Source: Rhizobacter sp. Root1221 (GTDB lineage Bacteria; Pseudomonadota; Gammaproteobacteria; Burkholderiales; Burkholderiaceae_C). Taken from it: a stretch of DNA of 64,000 bases. The notes below the pieces were generated by a model. That model saw only the letters and a list, made by a program, of their open reading frames with translations. It was not told where the DNA came from and did no database searches. The stretch is from positions 26,148 to 90,147 of the forward strand of contig NZ_LMDI01000020.1 of assembly GCF_001425785.1 (NCBI RefSeq). Direction: 5' to 3'. The position numbers and the translations under genes were made by a program. Shown one piece after another: positions 18,155-26,674 of this stretch (its first letter is position 1; every line of letters begins with the position of its first letter).

Positions 18155-18685
18155 TCAGACCGGCTGAGCTACTTGAACACGCGCCACGAGGGCTTGCGAT
18201 TCGGCAAGGAAGGCTTTGGTGTGCGGCGCGGTCAAGCCAGCCGAGGGCAGGATGCCTCGGGCCTTGCTGTTGAACAGCAGGCCGCTGCGGCCCTCGAGCT
18301 CGGACGCCAGCAGCAGCGGCGCAATGCGCTCGGCGTACTGTTCGGCGGTGGGGTTCAGCAGCCCGATCAATCCCTCCACCAAAGCGAACACGAACTTGTT
18401 GCCGTTCAGGAAATTGCTGCGGATGTCCGTCTTGATCAGGCCCGGGTTCAGTCCGAAGACACCCACGCGCGGCAAGCGCCTGGCCGCGTCGAGCACCAAC
18501 ATCTCGTTGCCGGCAACCGTGTTCAGGTGCACGCCCATGGCGCTGTAGGACTTCTCGGCATTGAGGTCCCCAACCTGCTTGCCACGCACGTCGGCGCTGG
18601 CCAGATCGAGGTGGGGCAACTGGAACGAGGGATCTGTCTTCATGAGCGCCAAGTCGTTTAGGGAGCGAATGACGACATCTTGGAT
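18155..18685 (-). pseudogene. 5'-truncated short-chain dehydrogenase/reductase remnant
   Basis: About 165-175 residues match only the C-terminal half of a roughly 300-residue SDR: AEKSYSAMGVHLNTVAGNEM, VFGLNPGLIKTDIRSNF, LLASELEGRSGLLFNSKA. The N-terminal Rossmann part with its TGxxxGxG cofactor loop is absent, and the LysR gene begins too close for it to exist. SDR-like sequence (SLNDLALMKTDPSF) appears to continue upstream of the only possible start (TTG 18652), up to about 18685. That fits a deletion rather than a genuinely short gene. It cannot bind NAD(P) and is probably nonfunctional. Confidence 0.75.
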
Positions 18686-18749
18686 TAACCTGCTCGTGGG
18701 ATAAAGCCGGCTGCGTGAGAATCATTGATCCAAAATTGAAGCAATCAGC

Positions 18750-19637
18750 ATGGAATTCCTGAACGACATGGCCTTCTTTGTGGAGGTCGTGAAGGCCAAA
18801 AGCTTTCGCGGCGCGGCCGACGTGACGGGGGTGCCCAATTCGACCTTGTCGCGGCGAGTCGGGGCGCTGGAAAAGGCGATCGGCCTGCGCCTGCTGCACC
18901 GGACGACGCGCAAGATCGAGCTGACCGAGGCGGGGCAGATCTACTACGAGAGTTGCCGGCGCATCGTCGAAGAGGCGCGGATCGCTCACGAGCAACTGAG
19001 CGAGATGCTGGCCCAGCCCAGCGGCGTGCTGCGTGCGTCGTTGCCGGTGGACTTCGCGACCAATTACATGGCGCCGCTGATCGCGGAGTTCGCCCGCCGC
19101 CATCCAGGCATCACGTTCGAGTTGGATCTCACGCCGCGCAGGGTGGACCTCGTGACCGAGCCTTTCGACGTTGCCATCCGCATGGGCGAGCAACCCAGCT
19201 CGACGCTGATCGCACGGCAGCTGGCACGCCTGACGCCCCACCTTTACGCGTCGCCACGCTACCTGGAGATTTCAGGCGAGCCGACCGATCCAGCCGACCT
19301 GCTGCACCATGAGTGCATTGGCTTCCCGAAGTTCGGTCCCTGGGTATTGCACAAGGAACAGGCCACGGCCGAGGTGCGTGTCGGCGCGCGTTTCTCGGTC
19401 AACAACGTCGGCATGTATCGCCGCCTCGCCGTCCTTGACCAAGGGATCGTTCTGCTGGCCGAGGGGGTGGTCGCCGACGATCTGGCGAACGGGCGCCTGC
19501 GTCGCATCCTGCCAGGCTGGCATGGACGACCCATCCCGGTCTACGCCCTGACCGAAACGCGGCTGCTGCCGGCCAAGACGCTGCGGTTCATCGAGTTCTT
19601 GCAGGAGCGACTGGCGCAACCGTCCGGGCAAACCTGA
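18750..19637 (+). CDS. LysR family transcriptional regulator
   Basis: A 295-residue regulator. The N-terminal winged helix is clear: MAFFVEVVKAKSFRGAADV, then PNSTLSRRVGALEKAIGLRL and LLHRTTRKIELTEAG. The C-terminal effector domain starts near residue 90 (GVLRASLPVDFATNYMAPLI). It is divergent from the truncated SDR and the alkene reductase. A LysR protein in this position usually controls the divergent genes; if so, part of its target was lost with the SDR deletion. Effector unknown. Confidence 0.93.
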   Translation: MEFLNDMAFFVEVVKAKSFRGAADVTGVPNSTLSRRVGALEKAIGLRLLHRTTRKIELTEAGQIYYESCRRIVEEARIAHEQLSEMLAQPSGVLRASLPVDFATNYMAPLIAEFARRHPGITFELDLTPRRVDLVTEPFDVAIRMGEQPSSTLIARQLARLTPHLYASPRYLEISGEPTDPADLLHHECIGFPKFGPWVLHKEQATAEVRVGARFSVNNVGMYRRLAVLDQGIVLLAEGVVADDLANGRLRRILPGWHGRPIPVYALTETRLLPAKTLRFIEFLQERLAQPSGQT

Positions 19638-19663
19638 GAGACCCGGGCACGTCCGGTGAATCT

Positions 19664-19807
19664 TCAGCGCATCGGATCGCTGTCGGGATCCGAGAACCAG
19701 TCGCCCTGCATCAGCGAGCAGACATGCGGATGGATGAGGATCGACGCCAGGACGCCGACCAGCGCGGCCACGGCCACGCTCACGAAGATGGACACGACGA
19801 TGCTCAC
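19664..19807 (-). CDS. Candidate 47-residue single-pass membrane protein
   Basis: A small frame starting at GTG 19807 with AGGAG seven bases upstream. The product is one long hydrophobic helix (SIVVSIFVSVAVAALVGVLA), then HPHVCSLMQGDW and an acidic tail DPDSDPM. It lies directly below the terminator of the Cys-pair repeat gene, with no room for a separate promoter outside that hairpin. Expression would depend on read-through. Function unknown; the strong ribosome-binding site is the main support. Confidence 0.45.
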   Translation of the reverse strand: MSIVVSIFVSVAVAALVGVLASILIHPHVCSLMQGDWFSDPDSDPMR

Positions 19808-19831
19808 GGTCGGCTCCTGCGGGATGACGCC

Positions 19832-19861
19832 AAAAAAAAGCGCGCCGGATGAGGGCGCGCC
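19832..19861 (-). terminator. Rho-independent terminator of the Cys-pair repeat gene
   Basis: GCGCGCC at 19840-19846 and GGCGCGC at 19854-19860 form a hairpin preceded on the + strand by eight A residues. On the - strand this is a stem followed by a U tract, ten bases after the stop codon. Confidence 0.85.
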
Positions 19862-19871
19862 GGGGTTTCGC

Positions 19872-20429
19872 TTACTGGTGGTACTTCGCCTTGGCCTGGT
19901 TGGTGCAGGCCGTCTTGGCGTCACCGGTCATCGCATCGCACTTTTCCGCCTCGGCCTTGTAGGCCGCCTTGTTCTTGTCCTCGGCAGCCTCGTTGCGGGC
20001 CTTCTTGGTGTCGCGCTGTGCCTTGGCATCGGCCTTGGCGGTGTCACGCACGGCCTTGGCTTCCTTCACGCACACGTCCTTGTCGTTGCCAGTCTTGTCG
20101 TCGCAGCGTTCCTTCGCGACGTCGTAGTTGGCACTGGCGATGTCCTCGGCCGCGTCGTAGCGTGCCTTTGGCGTGCCCTTGTAGTCGGCCTCGGCCGTGG
20201 CTTCGGTCTTCTTGCGGGCGGCCTTGGCCTCGGCCTGGCAGATGTCCTTCGCGTTGCCGGACATCGAGTCGCACTGCTTCTTGGCGGCCTCGTACGTGGT
20301 CTTGGCCTCGGCCTTGTGTTGGTCGTACACGGTTTTATCGCCAGCGGCCTGGGCGCCTGCAGCCAGCACGAAAGCGCCACACAGCGCGATGAGGGCTCGG
20401 GAAATGGGGTGGGCGTTGAAACGGTTCAT
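19872..20429 (-). CDS. Exported Cys-pair repeat protein, Lys/Ala-rich
   Basis: A 185-residue protein with a signal peptide (residues 1-28, AAGAQA-AG). The mature part is three diverged repeats of about 56 residues. Each is highly charged and helical and contains C-x10-C: Cys53/64, Cys109/120 and Cys164/175, in phrases such as CDSMSGNAKDIC and CDAMTGDAKTAC. Each pair could close a disulfide in the periplasm. Similar proteins are common in Burkholderiales as uncharacterised proteins. The start has AGGAG upstream, and a strong terminator follows. Function unknown; a periplasmic structural or stress protein is possible. Confidence 0.8.
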   Translation of the reverse strand: MNRFNAHPISRALIALCGAFVLAAGAQAAGDKTVYDQHKAEAKTTYEAAKKQCDSMSGNAKDICQAEAKAARKKTEATAEADYKGTPKARYDAAEDIASANYDVAKERCDDKTGNDKDVCVKEAKAVRDTAKADAKAQRDTKKARNEAAEDKNKAAYKAEAEKCDAMTGDAKTACTNQAKAKYHQ

Positions 20430-20661
20430 GTGTGTTCTCCTGGGTTTTTGATGCAGGGATTCGGCCATGTGCCGGCCTCGATTCCTTGCGAGCTGCAAGG
20501 CAAGCCTGTCAACGAAACGAAGGTTATGTTTCCACGCTCCAGCGGTCTGCCGGACAAGCCGGGGACACAGCGTCGGACGGTACCTACACCCCCGCTGTTG
20601 CGGGTTCACCCTGAGGCGGGCATGCCCGACAATCGACGGCATTGCCTCCAGGTGCCAGCCC

Positions 20662-23466
20662 ATGCTTCCAGTGCGTTTGCCCGTTGACGAACCCCGCCGA
20701 CTCGCAAGCTTGCAGGCCCTGGGCATCCTCGACACCGCCCCCGCGGCAAGCTTCGACGCCCTGGTCGAATCCGCGGCACACCTCACCAACTGCCCCAGCG
20801 CCGCCATCTGCCTGATCGACGAACGGCGGCAATGGCTGAAGGCCGCGTTCGGCATGCCGCGCATCGAGATGCCGCGTGAACGCTCGTTCTGCGCGCACAC
20901 CATCCTGCAGGACGACATGATGGAAGTGCCCGACGCGCGACTCGATCCGCGCTTCGCGCAACACCCCTGTGTCGTGGCAGCGCCCCACTTGCGCCTGTAC
21001 GCCGGCGTCCCGCTCACCGTCGACGGCATGCGGGTTGGATCACTGTTTGTCGCCGACACCCGGCCACGCACGCTCGAACCGGCCGAACGCGACGCATTGC
21101 GGCGCCTCGCCCACGTGGCGGTCGACCTGATGGTGGGCCTCGCGCGGCTCACCTCGATCGAAGCCGAGCGCACGCGCCTGCTCGACTTCGCCCGGGCTTC
21201 CGGCGACTGGATGTGGGAGACCGATGCGCAACTGCGCTACACCTGGGTGTCGGGGGCCTTCGAGGCGGTCACCGGGTTGCCGCCGATCTCGGTCATCGGC
21301 CAGCCCATCGCCAATTCACCACTGCTCGACGCCCTCGGCAGCCCACTTGGCGAAGGCCGTACGTTCCACGACCTGCTGAACGATCGCCAGCATGTCACGC
21401 GTGTGCTGACCGACAAGGACACCGCACGCGGTGTATTGCAGATTTCGCGCAGTGCCGTGCCGGCCTACGATGTCCACGGCCAGTTCGCCGGCTACCGCGG
21501 CACGGCGCGCGACGTGTCCGCCCACGTGGCGGGTGAACGCGATGCCCACGTGCAGGCGGAACTGCTGCGCAAGCTGTCGTCGCAGGTGCCGGGGGTGATT
21601 TCGCAGTTCCAGCTGATGCCCGACGGCACGCTGCATTTCCTGTACGCAAGCGACGCCTGCCGGGACATGTTCGGCACCGAACCGCCACGCGACAACAACG
21701 GCGGCGACAGCGCCGCGGTATGCCGCGCGCTGCATCCGGACGACGCGCCCGGCTGCCGCCGCAGCCTGCACGAAGCGGCCCGTTCGCTGACCCCGTGGAT
21801 CCGCGAGTTCCGCACGTTGCGCGATGGCAAGGTGCGCTGGCTCGAGTCGCGTGCGCTGCCCGAACCCCATCCGGACGGCGGGGTGTTGTGGCACGGGTTC
21901 ACGGCCGACGTGACGGCCCGCAAGGAAACCGAGCTCGCGCTGCGCACCGGCGAACAGCGCTGGAGCATGGCCGCGGAGGCCGCCGGCATCGGCATCGCGC
22001 AGTTCGACCGCCGCACCGATTGCCTGTCGCTCGATGCCATCGCCTGCGCGAACCACGGTCTCCCGGCTCCGCAGAAAGCCCTGCCGATGAGCGACTGGCT
22101 CGCCCAGCTCCACCCGGCGGACCGCATCGCGGCGCGGTTGGGGGTGGAGCAGGCCATGGACCGGCGCGGCCTGCTCGAATCGCGGTTCCGCCTGCTGCTG
22201 GCCGACGGCAGCGCGCGCACGCTGGAGATCTTCGCCCACTGCACGCTGGACGACGGCGGCATGGTCACCGGGATGCTCGGCACGTGCCGCGACGTCACCC
22301 AGCAGGCCGCCCACGAGCAGCTCCGGCGCGACAAGGAAACCGCCGAACGCGCCAGCCGCGCGAAAAGCGAGTTCCTCTCGCGGGTCAGCCACGAACTGCG
22401 CACGCCGCTCAACGGCATCCTCGGGTTCGCCCAGCTGATGACGCTCGACCGCGTGCACCCGCTGGCACCCGACCAGGCGCGCCGCCTCGACAGCGTGATG
22501 CACGCCGGCCACCATTTGCTCGACCTGATCAACGACGTGCTCGACCTGGCCCGCATCGAACAGGGCGACGTGGCGCTTCAACGCGCGCCGGTGGACCTGA
22601 TGGCTGCCGTGCGCGCCTGCATCGCACTGATCCAGCCGCTGGCGGACAACGCGGGTGTGCGTGTGTTGGCACCCGCCCCCACGCCCCAATGGTCGCTGGG
22701 TGATGCGCGCGCGGTGGAGCAGGTTCTGATCAACCTGCTGTCCAACGCGATCAAGTACAACCGCCCGGCAGGCCTGGTACAGGTCACCTTGCAACGCGAG
22801 AACGGCTGGGTGCACCTGGCGGTGAGCGACGAAGGCGCGGGCCTGACCCCCGTGCAGCAAGCCCACCTGTTCGAGCCGTTCAACCGCCTCGGTGCCGAAC
22901 AGCGGCGTGTGGAAGGCACCGGATTGGGCCTCGTGATCGCGAGGGCGCTGGCCCACGCGATGGGCGGCCAGCTGGGCCTGTCGAGCAGCCCCGGCCGCGG
23001 CTCCACGTTCACGCTGTCGCTGCAGGCGGCGCCGGCCCCGTCAGGGGCCGTGGAACCTGACCAGACGCAACGGGAGGCCGCGCCGCCGCCCTCGTCGCAC
23101 ACACGCAGCGTGCTCTACATCGAAGACGAGCCGCTCAACCAACTGTTGATGAAGGAGCTGTTCCGCTCACGGCCCCACTGGACGCTGCACGTGGCTGGCG
23201 ACGGCACCGCGGGCCTCGCGCACCTGGCCCGTACCCGCCCGGACCTCGTGCTCGCCGACATGAACTTGCCCGACATGAACGGCCTGGAACTGATCCGCCG
23301 CGTGCGCCACACCGCCGCCACCGCCGACCTGCACTGCGTGGCCCTGTCCGCCGACGCGATGCAATCGCAGATCGACGCGGCGCTGGCCGCCGGCTACAAC
23401 GCCTACTGGACCAAGCCGATCCACGTGCCGAAGGTGCTGGCAGGCATAGAAGCCCTGCTGCAATGA
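20662..23466 (+). CDS. Hybrid sensor histidine kinase (GAF-PAS-PAS-PAS-HisKA-HATPase-REC)
   Basis: A 934-residue soluble kinase with no transmembrane helix. Residues about 10-165 are a GAF domain. Three PAS-like segments follow (about 175-300, 310-425, 430-555). The H box FLSRVSHELRTPLNGI has His577. N, G1 and G2 boxes (LSNAIKYN, DEGAGL, GTGLGLVIARAL) complete the kinase. The C-terminal receiver has the acid pair in YIEDEP and Asp866 in LADMNLPDMNGLE. The ATG at 20662 is chosen because the GAF domain starts there. No output regulator is adjacent, so phosphate must pass to a distant partner. Confidence 0.93.
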   Translation: MLPVRLPVDEPRRLASLQALGILDTAPAASFDALVESAAHLTNCPSAAICLIDERRQWLKAAFGMPRIEMPRERSFCAHTILQDDMMEVPDARLDPRFAQHPCVVAAPHLRLYAGVPLTVDGMRVGSLFVADTRPRTLEPAERDALRRLAHVAVDLMVGLARLTSIEAERTRLLDFARASGDWMWETDAQLRYTWVSGAFEAVTGLPPISVIGQPIANSPLLDALGSPLGEGRTFHDLLNDRQHVTRVLTDKDTARGVLQISRSAVPAYDVHGQFAGYRGTARDVSAHVAGERDAHVQAELLRKLSSQVPGVISQFQLMPDGTLHFLYASDACRDMFGTEPPRDNNGGDSAAVCRALHPDDAPGCRRSLHEAARSLTPWIREFRTLRDGKVRWLESRALPEPHPDGGVLWHGFTADVTARKETELALRTGEQRWSMAAEAAGIGIAQFDRRTDCLSLDAIACANHGLPAPQKALPMSDWLAQLHPADRIAARLGVEQAMDRRGLLESRFRLLLADGSARTLEIFAHCTLDDGGMVTGMLGTCRDVTQQAAHEQLRRDKETAERASRAKSEFLSRVSHELRTPLNGILGFAQLMTLDRVHPLAPDQARRLDSVMHAGHHLLDLINDVLDLARIEQGDVALQRAPVDLMAAVRACIALIQPLADNAGVRVLAPAPTPQWSLGDARAVEQVLINLLSNAIKYNRPAGLVQVTLQRENGWVHLAVSDEGAGLTPVQQAHLFEPFNRLGAEQRRVEGTGLGLVIARALAHAMGGQLGLSSSPGRGSTFTLSLQAAPAPSGAVEPDQTQREAAPPPSSHTRSVLYIEDEPLNQLLMKELFRSRPHWTLHVAGDGTAGLAHLARTRPDLVLADMNLPDMNGLELIRRVRHTAATADLHCVALSADAMQSQIDAALAAGYNAYWTKPIHVPKVLAGIEALLQ

Positions 23467-23511
23467 GACACGAGGCGCGAAGCGCGAGCCCAGGCGCGGC
23501 GTGTCGGAGGT

Positions 23512-23619
23512 GTGAAGCGGCCGAGCGAGCGGTTCGAGGTCAGCGCGAGCATCGCAGCCGTACTGGGGTACGGCGAGAAGCACAGCGCTGAGCTCGAATC
23601 GCGCAGCAGGCCGCTTCAC
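23512..23619. repeat. 108-nt imperfect palindrome
   Basis: Two 52-base arms (23512-23563 and 23568-23619) are symmetrical about the four-base loop TGGG. The outer 11 bases (GTGAAGCGGCC) and the inner seven (GCCGTAC) pair perfectly, and a central block around TTCGAG/CTCGAA also pairs: 36 of 52 positions are complementary. It lies 46 bases after the kinase stop codon, before the shared terminator. It could be an RNA hairpin or a degenerate mobile repeat. Confidence 0.75.
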
Positions 23620-23636
23620 CCTCCCGCACCACAAAT

Positions 23637-23667
23637 AAAAAAGCCGGTGCTGTTCGCACCGGCTTTT
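23637..23667. terminator. Bidirectional Rho-independent terminator
   Basis: The ten-base stem AAGCCGGTGC/GCACCGGCTT (23641-23650 and 23656-23665) is flanked by A residues on the left and T residues on the right. It can stop the sensor kinase transcript from the left and the SWIB gene transcript from the right. Confidence 0.9.
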
Positions 23668-23689
23668 GCAACGGGCCGAAGCCCGCAGA

Positions 23690-24100
23690 TCACTTCAGGT
23701 GACCGTTGATCAGCTTGGTCATCTCGAACATCGAGACCTGGGCCTTCTTGAAGATTTCCTTCAGCTTGGCGTCGGCGTTGATCATCGTGCGCTTTGCCGA
23801 GTCTTGAAGGTTGTTGGCCTTGATGTACTCCCAGACCTTCTTGGTCACCTCGGTGCGGGGCACCGGGGTGGCGCCAATCACGGCAGCCAGTTGGGGGCTG
23901 GGGGTCATCGCCTTCATGAACGCGGCGTTCGGCGTGCGCTTCTTCGCCGGTGCCGCGGCCTTCTTCGCCGGAGCTGCCTTCTTGGCGGCCGGCGCGGCCT
24001 TCTTCGCGGGTGCAGCCTTCTTGGCTGCCGGTGCGGCCTTCTTGGCCGCTACCTTTTTCGCAGGAGCCGCCTTCTTGGCGGGGGGTTTCGCAGTTGCCAT
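23690..24100 (-). CDS. Histone H1-like SWIB/MDM2 domain protein
   Basis: A 136-residue protein in two parts. Residues 1-55 are almost only Ala, Lys and Pro in KKAAPAKKAA-type repeats, as in bacterial histone H1-like DNA-binding tails. Residues 60-136 are a SWIB domain (PSPQLAAVIGATPVPRTEV, KVWEYIKANNLQD, MINADAKLKEIF, MFEMTKLINGHL). SWIB modules are otherwise known from eukaryotic chromatin remodelling and from chlamydial proteins. In betaproteobacteria this fusion is a probable nucleoid-associated protein. The ribosome-binding region is weak. The gene shares a bidirectional terminator with the kinase gene. Confidence 0.9.
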   Translation of the reverse strand: MATAKPPAKKAAPAKKVAAKKAAPAAKKAAPAKKAAPAAKKAAPAKKAAAPAKKRTPNAAFMKAMTPSPQLAAVIGATPVPRTEVTKKVWEYIKANNLQDSAKRTMINADAKLKEIFKKAQVSMFEMTKLINGHLK

Positions 24101-24249
24101 GTTGAATTTTCTCCATCAAATGGTTGGTTGATGTGCCCGGGTTGGGTGAGGACCGCATGAGCCCCCTGTTCTCCATGACCACGTGCGGAGCGAATACTAC
24201 TGCGAGAGTGCTGCATTGAGAAGCAGTTTTCATAGGTAAAACGCGCATT

Positions 24250-24298
24250 CGTGCCCGGTGAGAAGCCGATTTGTCGCCCCTCTGCATCACCGGGCACG
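24250..24298. repeat. Perfect 12-bp inverted repeat between regulator and SWIB genes
   Basis: CGTGCCCGGTGA at 24250-24261 and TCACCGGGCACG at 24287-24298 are perfect inverted copies with a 25-base loop. The repeat lies 26 bases after the response-regulator stop codon. There is no T run, so if it is a terminator it is not a canonical intrinsic one. The rest of the 223-base gap (24101-24323) shows nothing else certain. Confidence 0.55.
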
Positions 24299-24323
24299 CC
24301 ACGAGTGCGCGCTGCGCCGCCGA

Positions 24324-25004
24324 TCACGAGGCCGCGGACCACTCGAATTTGTAGCCCACGCCGTACACCGAATGGATGATCTCGCGGTGCGGCGAGACGT
24401 CGGACACCTTCTTGCGCAGCTTCTTCACGTGGCTGTCGACGGTGCGGTCCGACACCACGCGCGTGTCGCGGTACATCGCATCCATCAGCTGTTCGCGCGA
24501 GAAGATGCGGCCCGGCTGCGCGGCCAGCACCTTCAGCAGTTGGTACTCCACCGCCGTGAGGCCCAGGTCGCGCCCGGCCAGCGTGGCGCGCCAGCCGGCG
24601 TCGTCCATCACCAGTTCCTGCTCCGCAGGGTGGCCGCCGCCATGGGTGCGGCGCAGCACGGCCTTCACGCGGGCCACCACCTCGCGCGGGCTGAAGGGCT
24701 TGCAGATGTAGTCGTCGGCGCCCAGTTCGAGGCCGAGCAGGCGGTCGATTTCCTCGACACGCGCCGTCACCATCACGATGGCGGCCTGGGTCTGCAGGCG
24801 CAGGGCCTTGCAGACATCGAGGCCATTCTTGCCCGGCAGCATCAGGTCGAGCAGCACGAGGTCGGCGCCATGCTGGCGCATCCACTCCTCCACCTCGTCC
24901 CCGCGCGACAGGCGAAAGACCTCGAAGCCGTGCTGCAGCAGGTAGTCGCGCAGGATGTCGGCGATCTTGTCCTCGTCCTCGACGATCAGGATGCGCTCAG
25001 CCAT
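24324..25004 (-). CDS. OmpR/BaeR-like winged-helix response regulator
   Basis: A 226-residue response regulator. The receiver has the acidic pair in VEDEDK and phospho-acceptor Asp53 in LLDLMLPGKNG, with the conserved lysine in ICKPFSPREVV. The OmpR-type winged helix ends with TVDSHVKKLRKKV and VYGVGYKFEW. ATG 25004 follows GGAGGG. The gene overlaps the kinase stop by eight bases, so the two are translationally coupled. The divergent macAB-type efflux operon is the likely target, as BaeSR controls efflux genes elsewhere. Confidence 0.93.
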   Translation of the reverse strand: MAERILIVEDEDKIADILRDYLLQHGFEVFRLSRGDEVEEWMRQHGADLVLLDLMLPGKNGLDVCKALRLQTQAAIVMVTARVEEIDRLLGLELGADDYICKPFSPREVVARVKAVLRRTHGGGHPAEQELVMDDAGWRATLAGRDLGLTAVEYQLLKVLAAQPGRIFSREQLMDAMYRDTRVVSDRTVDSHVKKLRKKVSDVSPHREIIHSVYGVGYKFEWSAAS

Positions 25005-26514
25005 GGTGCCCTCCGCCTTCGACCACCGGAAACCGCAGGCGCCAGCAGAGGCCGCCGAGCGGGCTCGGCTGGGCCACCATGTCGCCCCCATGCGCCGACA
25101 CGATGGCCTGCGCGATCGCGAGACCCAGCCCCGATCCGCCGCCCGCGCGGCTGCGCGAGCTTTCCACGCGGTACAGGCGTTCGGTCAGGCGCGGCAGGTC
25201 GGCATCGGGCACGCCGGGGCTCGAGTCCTGCCAGGTGACCACCGCGTGCGCGCCCTCGCGCGCCACGCGCACATCGAGCCGTGCCGGCGCGTCGGTGTAG
25301 CGCAGCGTGTTCTGGAGCAGGTTGCCGAACACCTGGGCCAGGCGGGTGTTGTCGCCCGACACGGTGGGGCGGCTGCCGGCGTCGAAGGTCACCACAAACC
25401 CCTTGTCCTGCAGCGCGCCGCGCTGGGCACCCAGGCTGTCCTCGACCGCCTCGCTCAGGTCGAGCGGCTCCCGGTGGTACGTGAGCGCGCCCACGTCCGA
25501 CAGCGACAGCAGCCGCAGGTCCTCGACGAGCCGCGACAACTGGCCCACCTCCTGCGCGAGTGAACCGAGGCTCGCGAGGCCGAGCGGCCGCACGCCGTCC
25601 TGCAGGGCCTCGATCTCGGCGCGCAGCACGGCAAGTGGCGTGCGCAGTTCGTGCGCGATGTCGGCAATCCACTGCTGGCGGGCGCGCTGCGCGGCCTCCA
25701 GCGTGTGGGCTAGCTGGTTGAAATCCTGCGCGAGCTGGGCCAGTTCGTCGTATCCGGTCGCCGGAATGCGCACCTCGTAGTGCCCCTGGATCAGCGCATG
25801 AGCCCCCTGCGCCACCCGCCGGATGCGCCGGGTGAGCCACCACGCCAGCACCGCGCTGACGGCCAGCCCGGCGATCAGCATGCCCACGGCGATGGCGGCA
25901 AACTTGCGGCTCTGCTGGGCCGAGAAGAGCTTCTCGAGCGACGCCACGGTCTTGACCCGCGGCACGTAGCCGAGGTATCCCACCACGCGGCCGCCGCTCG
26001 TGATGGGCTTCTGGACGGCATCGGAAACCATCTCCTGCCGGCCCACGAGCATCTTCCCGTCGGCGTCGAACAGCATCAGCCGCGGATCGATCGTGAGCAA
26101 CGGGTCGGGCGGCGGCGGCCCGCCATACGTGGGCGGCGACGAAGGCCCGGGTTCGGCGGGCTGTGGCGCGCCGGATGCAGCGTCATCGGGGCGCCGCGAG
26201 CCGCGGGTGCCGAGCACCTCGCGCAGCAGGTCGAACCAGCGCTTGCGGTCTTCCGTCACCCATCGCCACTGGCCTTCACGCTGGTACCCGTCCGCGAGGC
26301 GCACGATCAGCGGTTGCAACCGGGCCTCGTCGGCACGGTTCAGGTATTCGACGAACCCCTGGTCGAAGCTCCAGCTGAACACGAGGAACGCGGCCAGCGC
26401 GAGCAGCGAATTGGCGCCGGCGACCGCGAGAAACAACTTGATGCGCAAGCTGTCGAAGCGGGCCGGCCATCGCCAGCGCGAGGCCGCGGCGGTCGGATGA
26501 AGCACGGTGGACAT
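24997..26514 (-). CDS. BaeS-like membrane sensor histidine kinase
   Basis: A 505-residue kinase with two transmembrane helices: about 27-50 and 205-227. The sensor loop between them is periplasmic and contains a Pro-rich section near 118-138. A HAMP linker follows (LTRRIRRVAQGAHALIQG). The H box is DIAHELRTPLAVL (His288). The ATPase has SRAGGGSGLGLAIAQAI in its G2 box. The kinase gene precedes the regulator gene in the operon. A 160-base intergenic region separates it from the divergent macA homologue. Confidence 0.93.
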   Translation of the reverse strand: MSTVLHPTAAASRWRWPARFDSLRIKLFLAVAGANSLLALAAFLVFSWSFDQGFVEYLNRADEARLQPLIVRLADGYQREGQWRWVTEDRKRWFDLLREVLGTRGSRRPDDAASGAPQPAEPGPSSPPTYGGPPPPDPLLTIDPRLMLFDADGKMLVGRQEMVSDAVQKPITSGGRVVGYLGYVPRVKTVASLEKLFSAQQSRKFAAIAVGMLIAGLAVSAVLAWWLTRRIRRVAQGAHALIQGHYEVRIPATGYDELAQLAQDFNQLAHTLEAAQRARQQWIADIAHELRTPLAVLRAEIEALQDGVRPLGLASLGSLAQEVGQLSRLVEDLRLLSLSDVGALTYHREPLDLSEAVEDSLGAQRGALQDKGFVVTFDAGSRPTVSGDNTRLAQVFGNLLQNTLRYTDAPARLDVRVAREGAHAVVTWQDSSPGVPDADLPRLTERLYRVESSRSRAGGGSGLGLAIAQAIVSAHGGDMVAQPSPLGGLCWRLRFPVVEGGGHHG

Positions 26515-26674
26515 GGCACCAGCCTAAGTGGCAATCGGGCAAGGACTGTGGAGATTCACCCCGCCGCCGAAGGTGGTTACATTTCTTTACGGCATCTCCT
26601 TTTTCCTTCCTCAGTGGGTTTGCATTCGGTGGCCACACTGGCAACCACTGGGTCTCTCATTGGTTTCCTCTTTC

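Noticed and set aside
18155..18652. Intact short SDR enzyme
   Set aside because: There is no cofactor-binding glycine motif, the start would be a TTG, and recognisable SDR sequence continues upstream of it. A truncated pseudogene is more likely.
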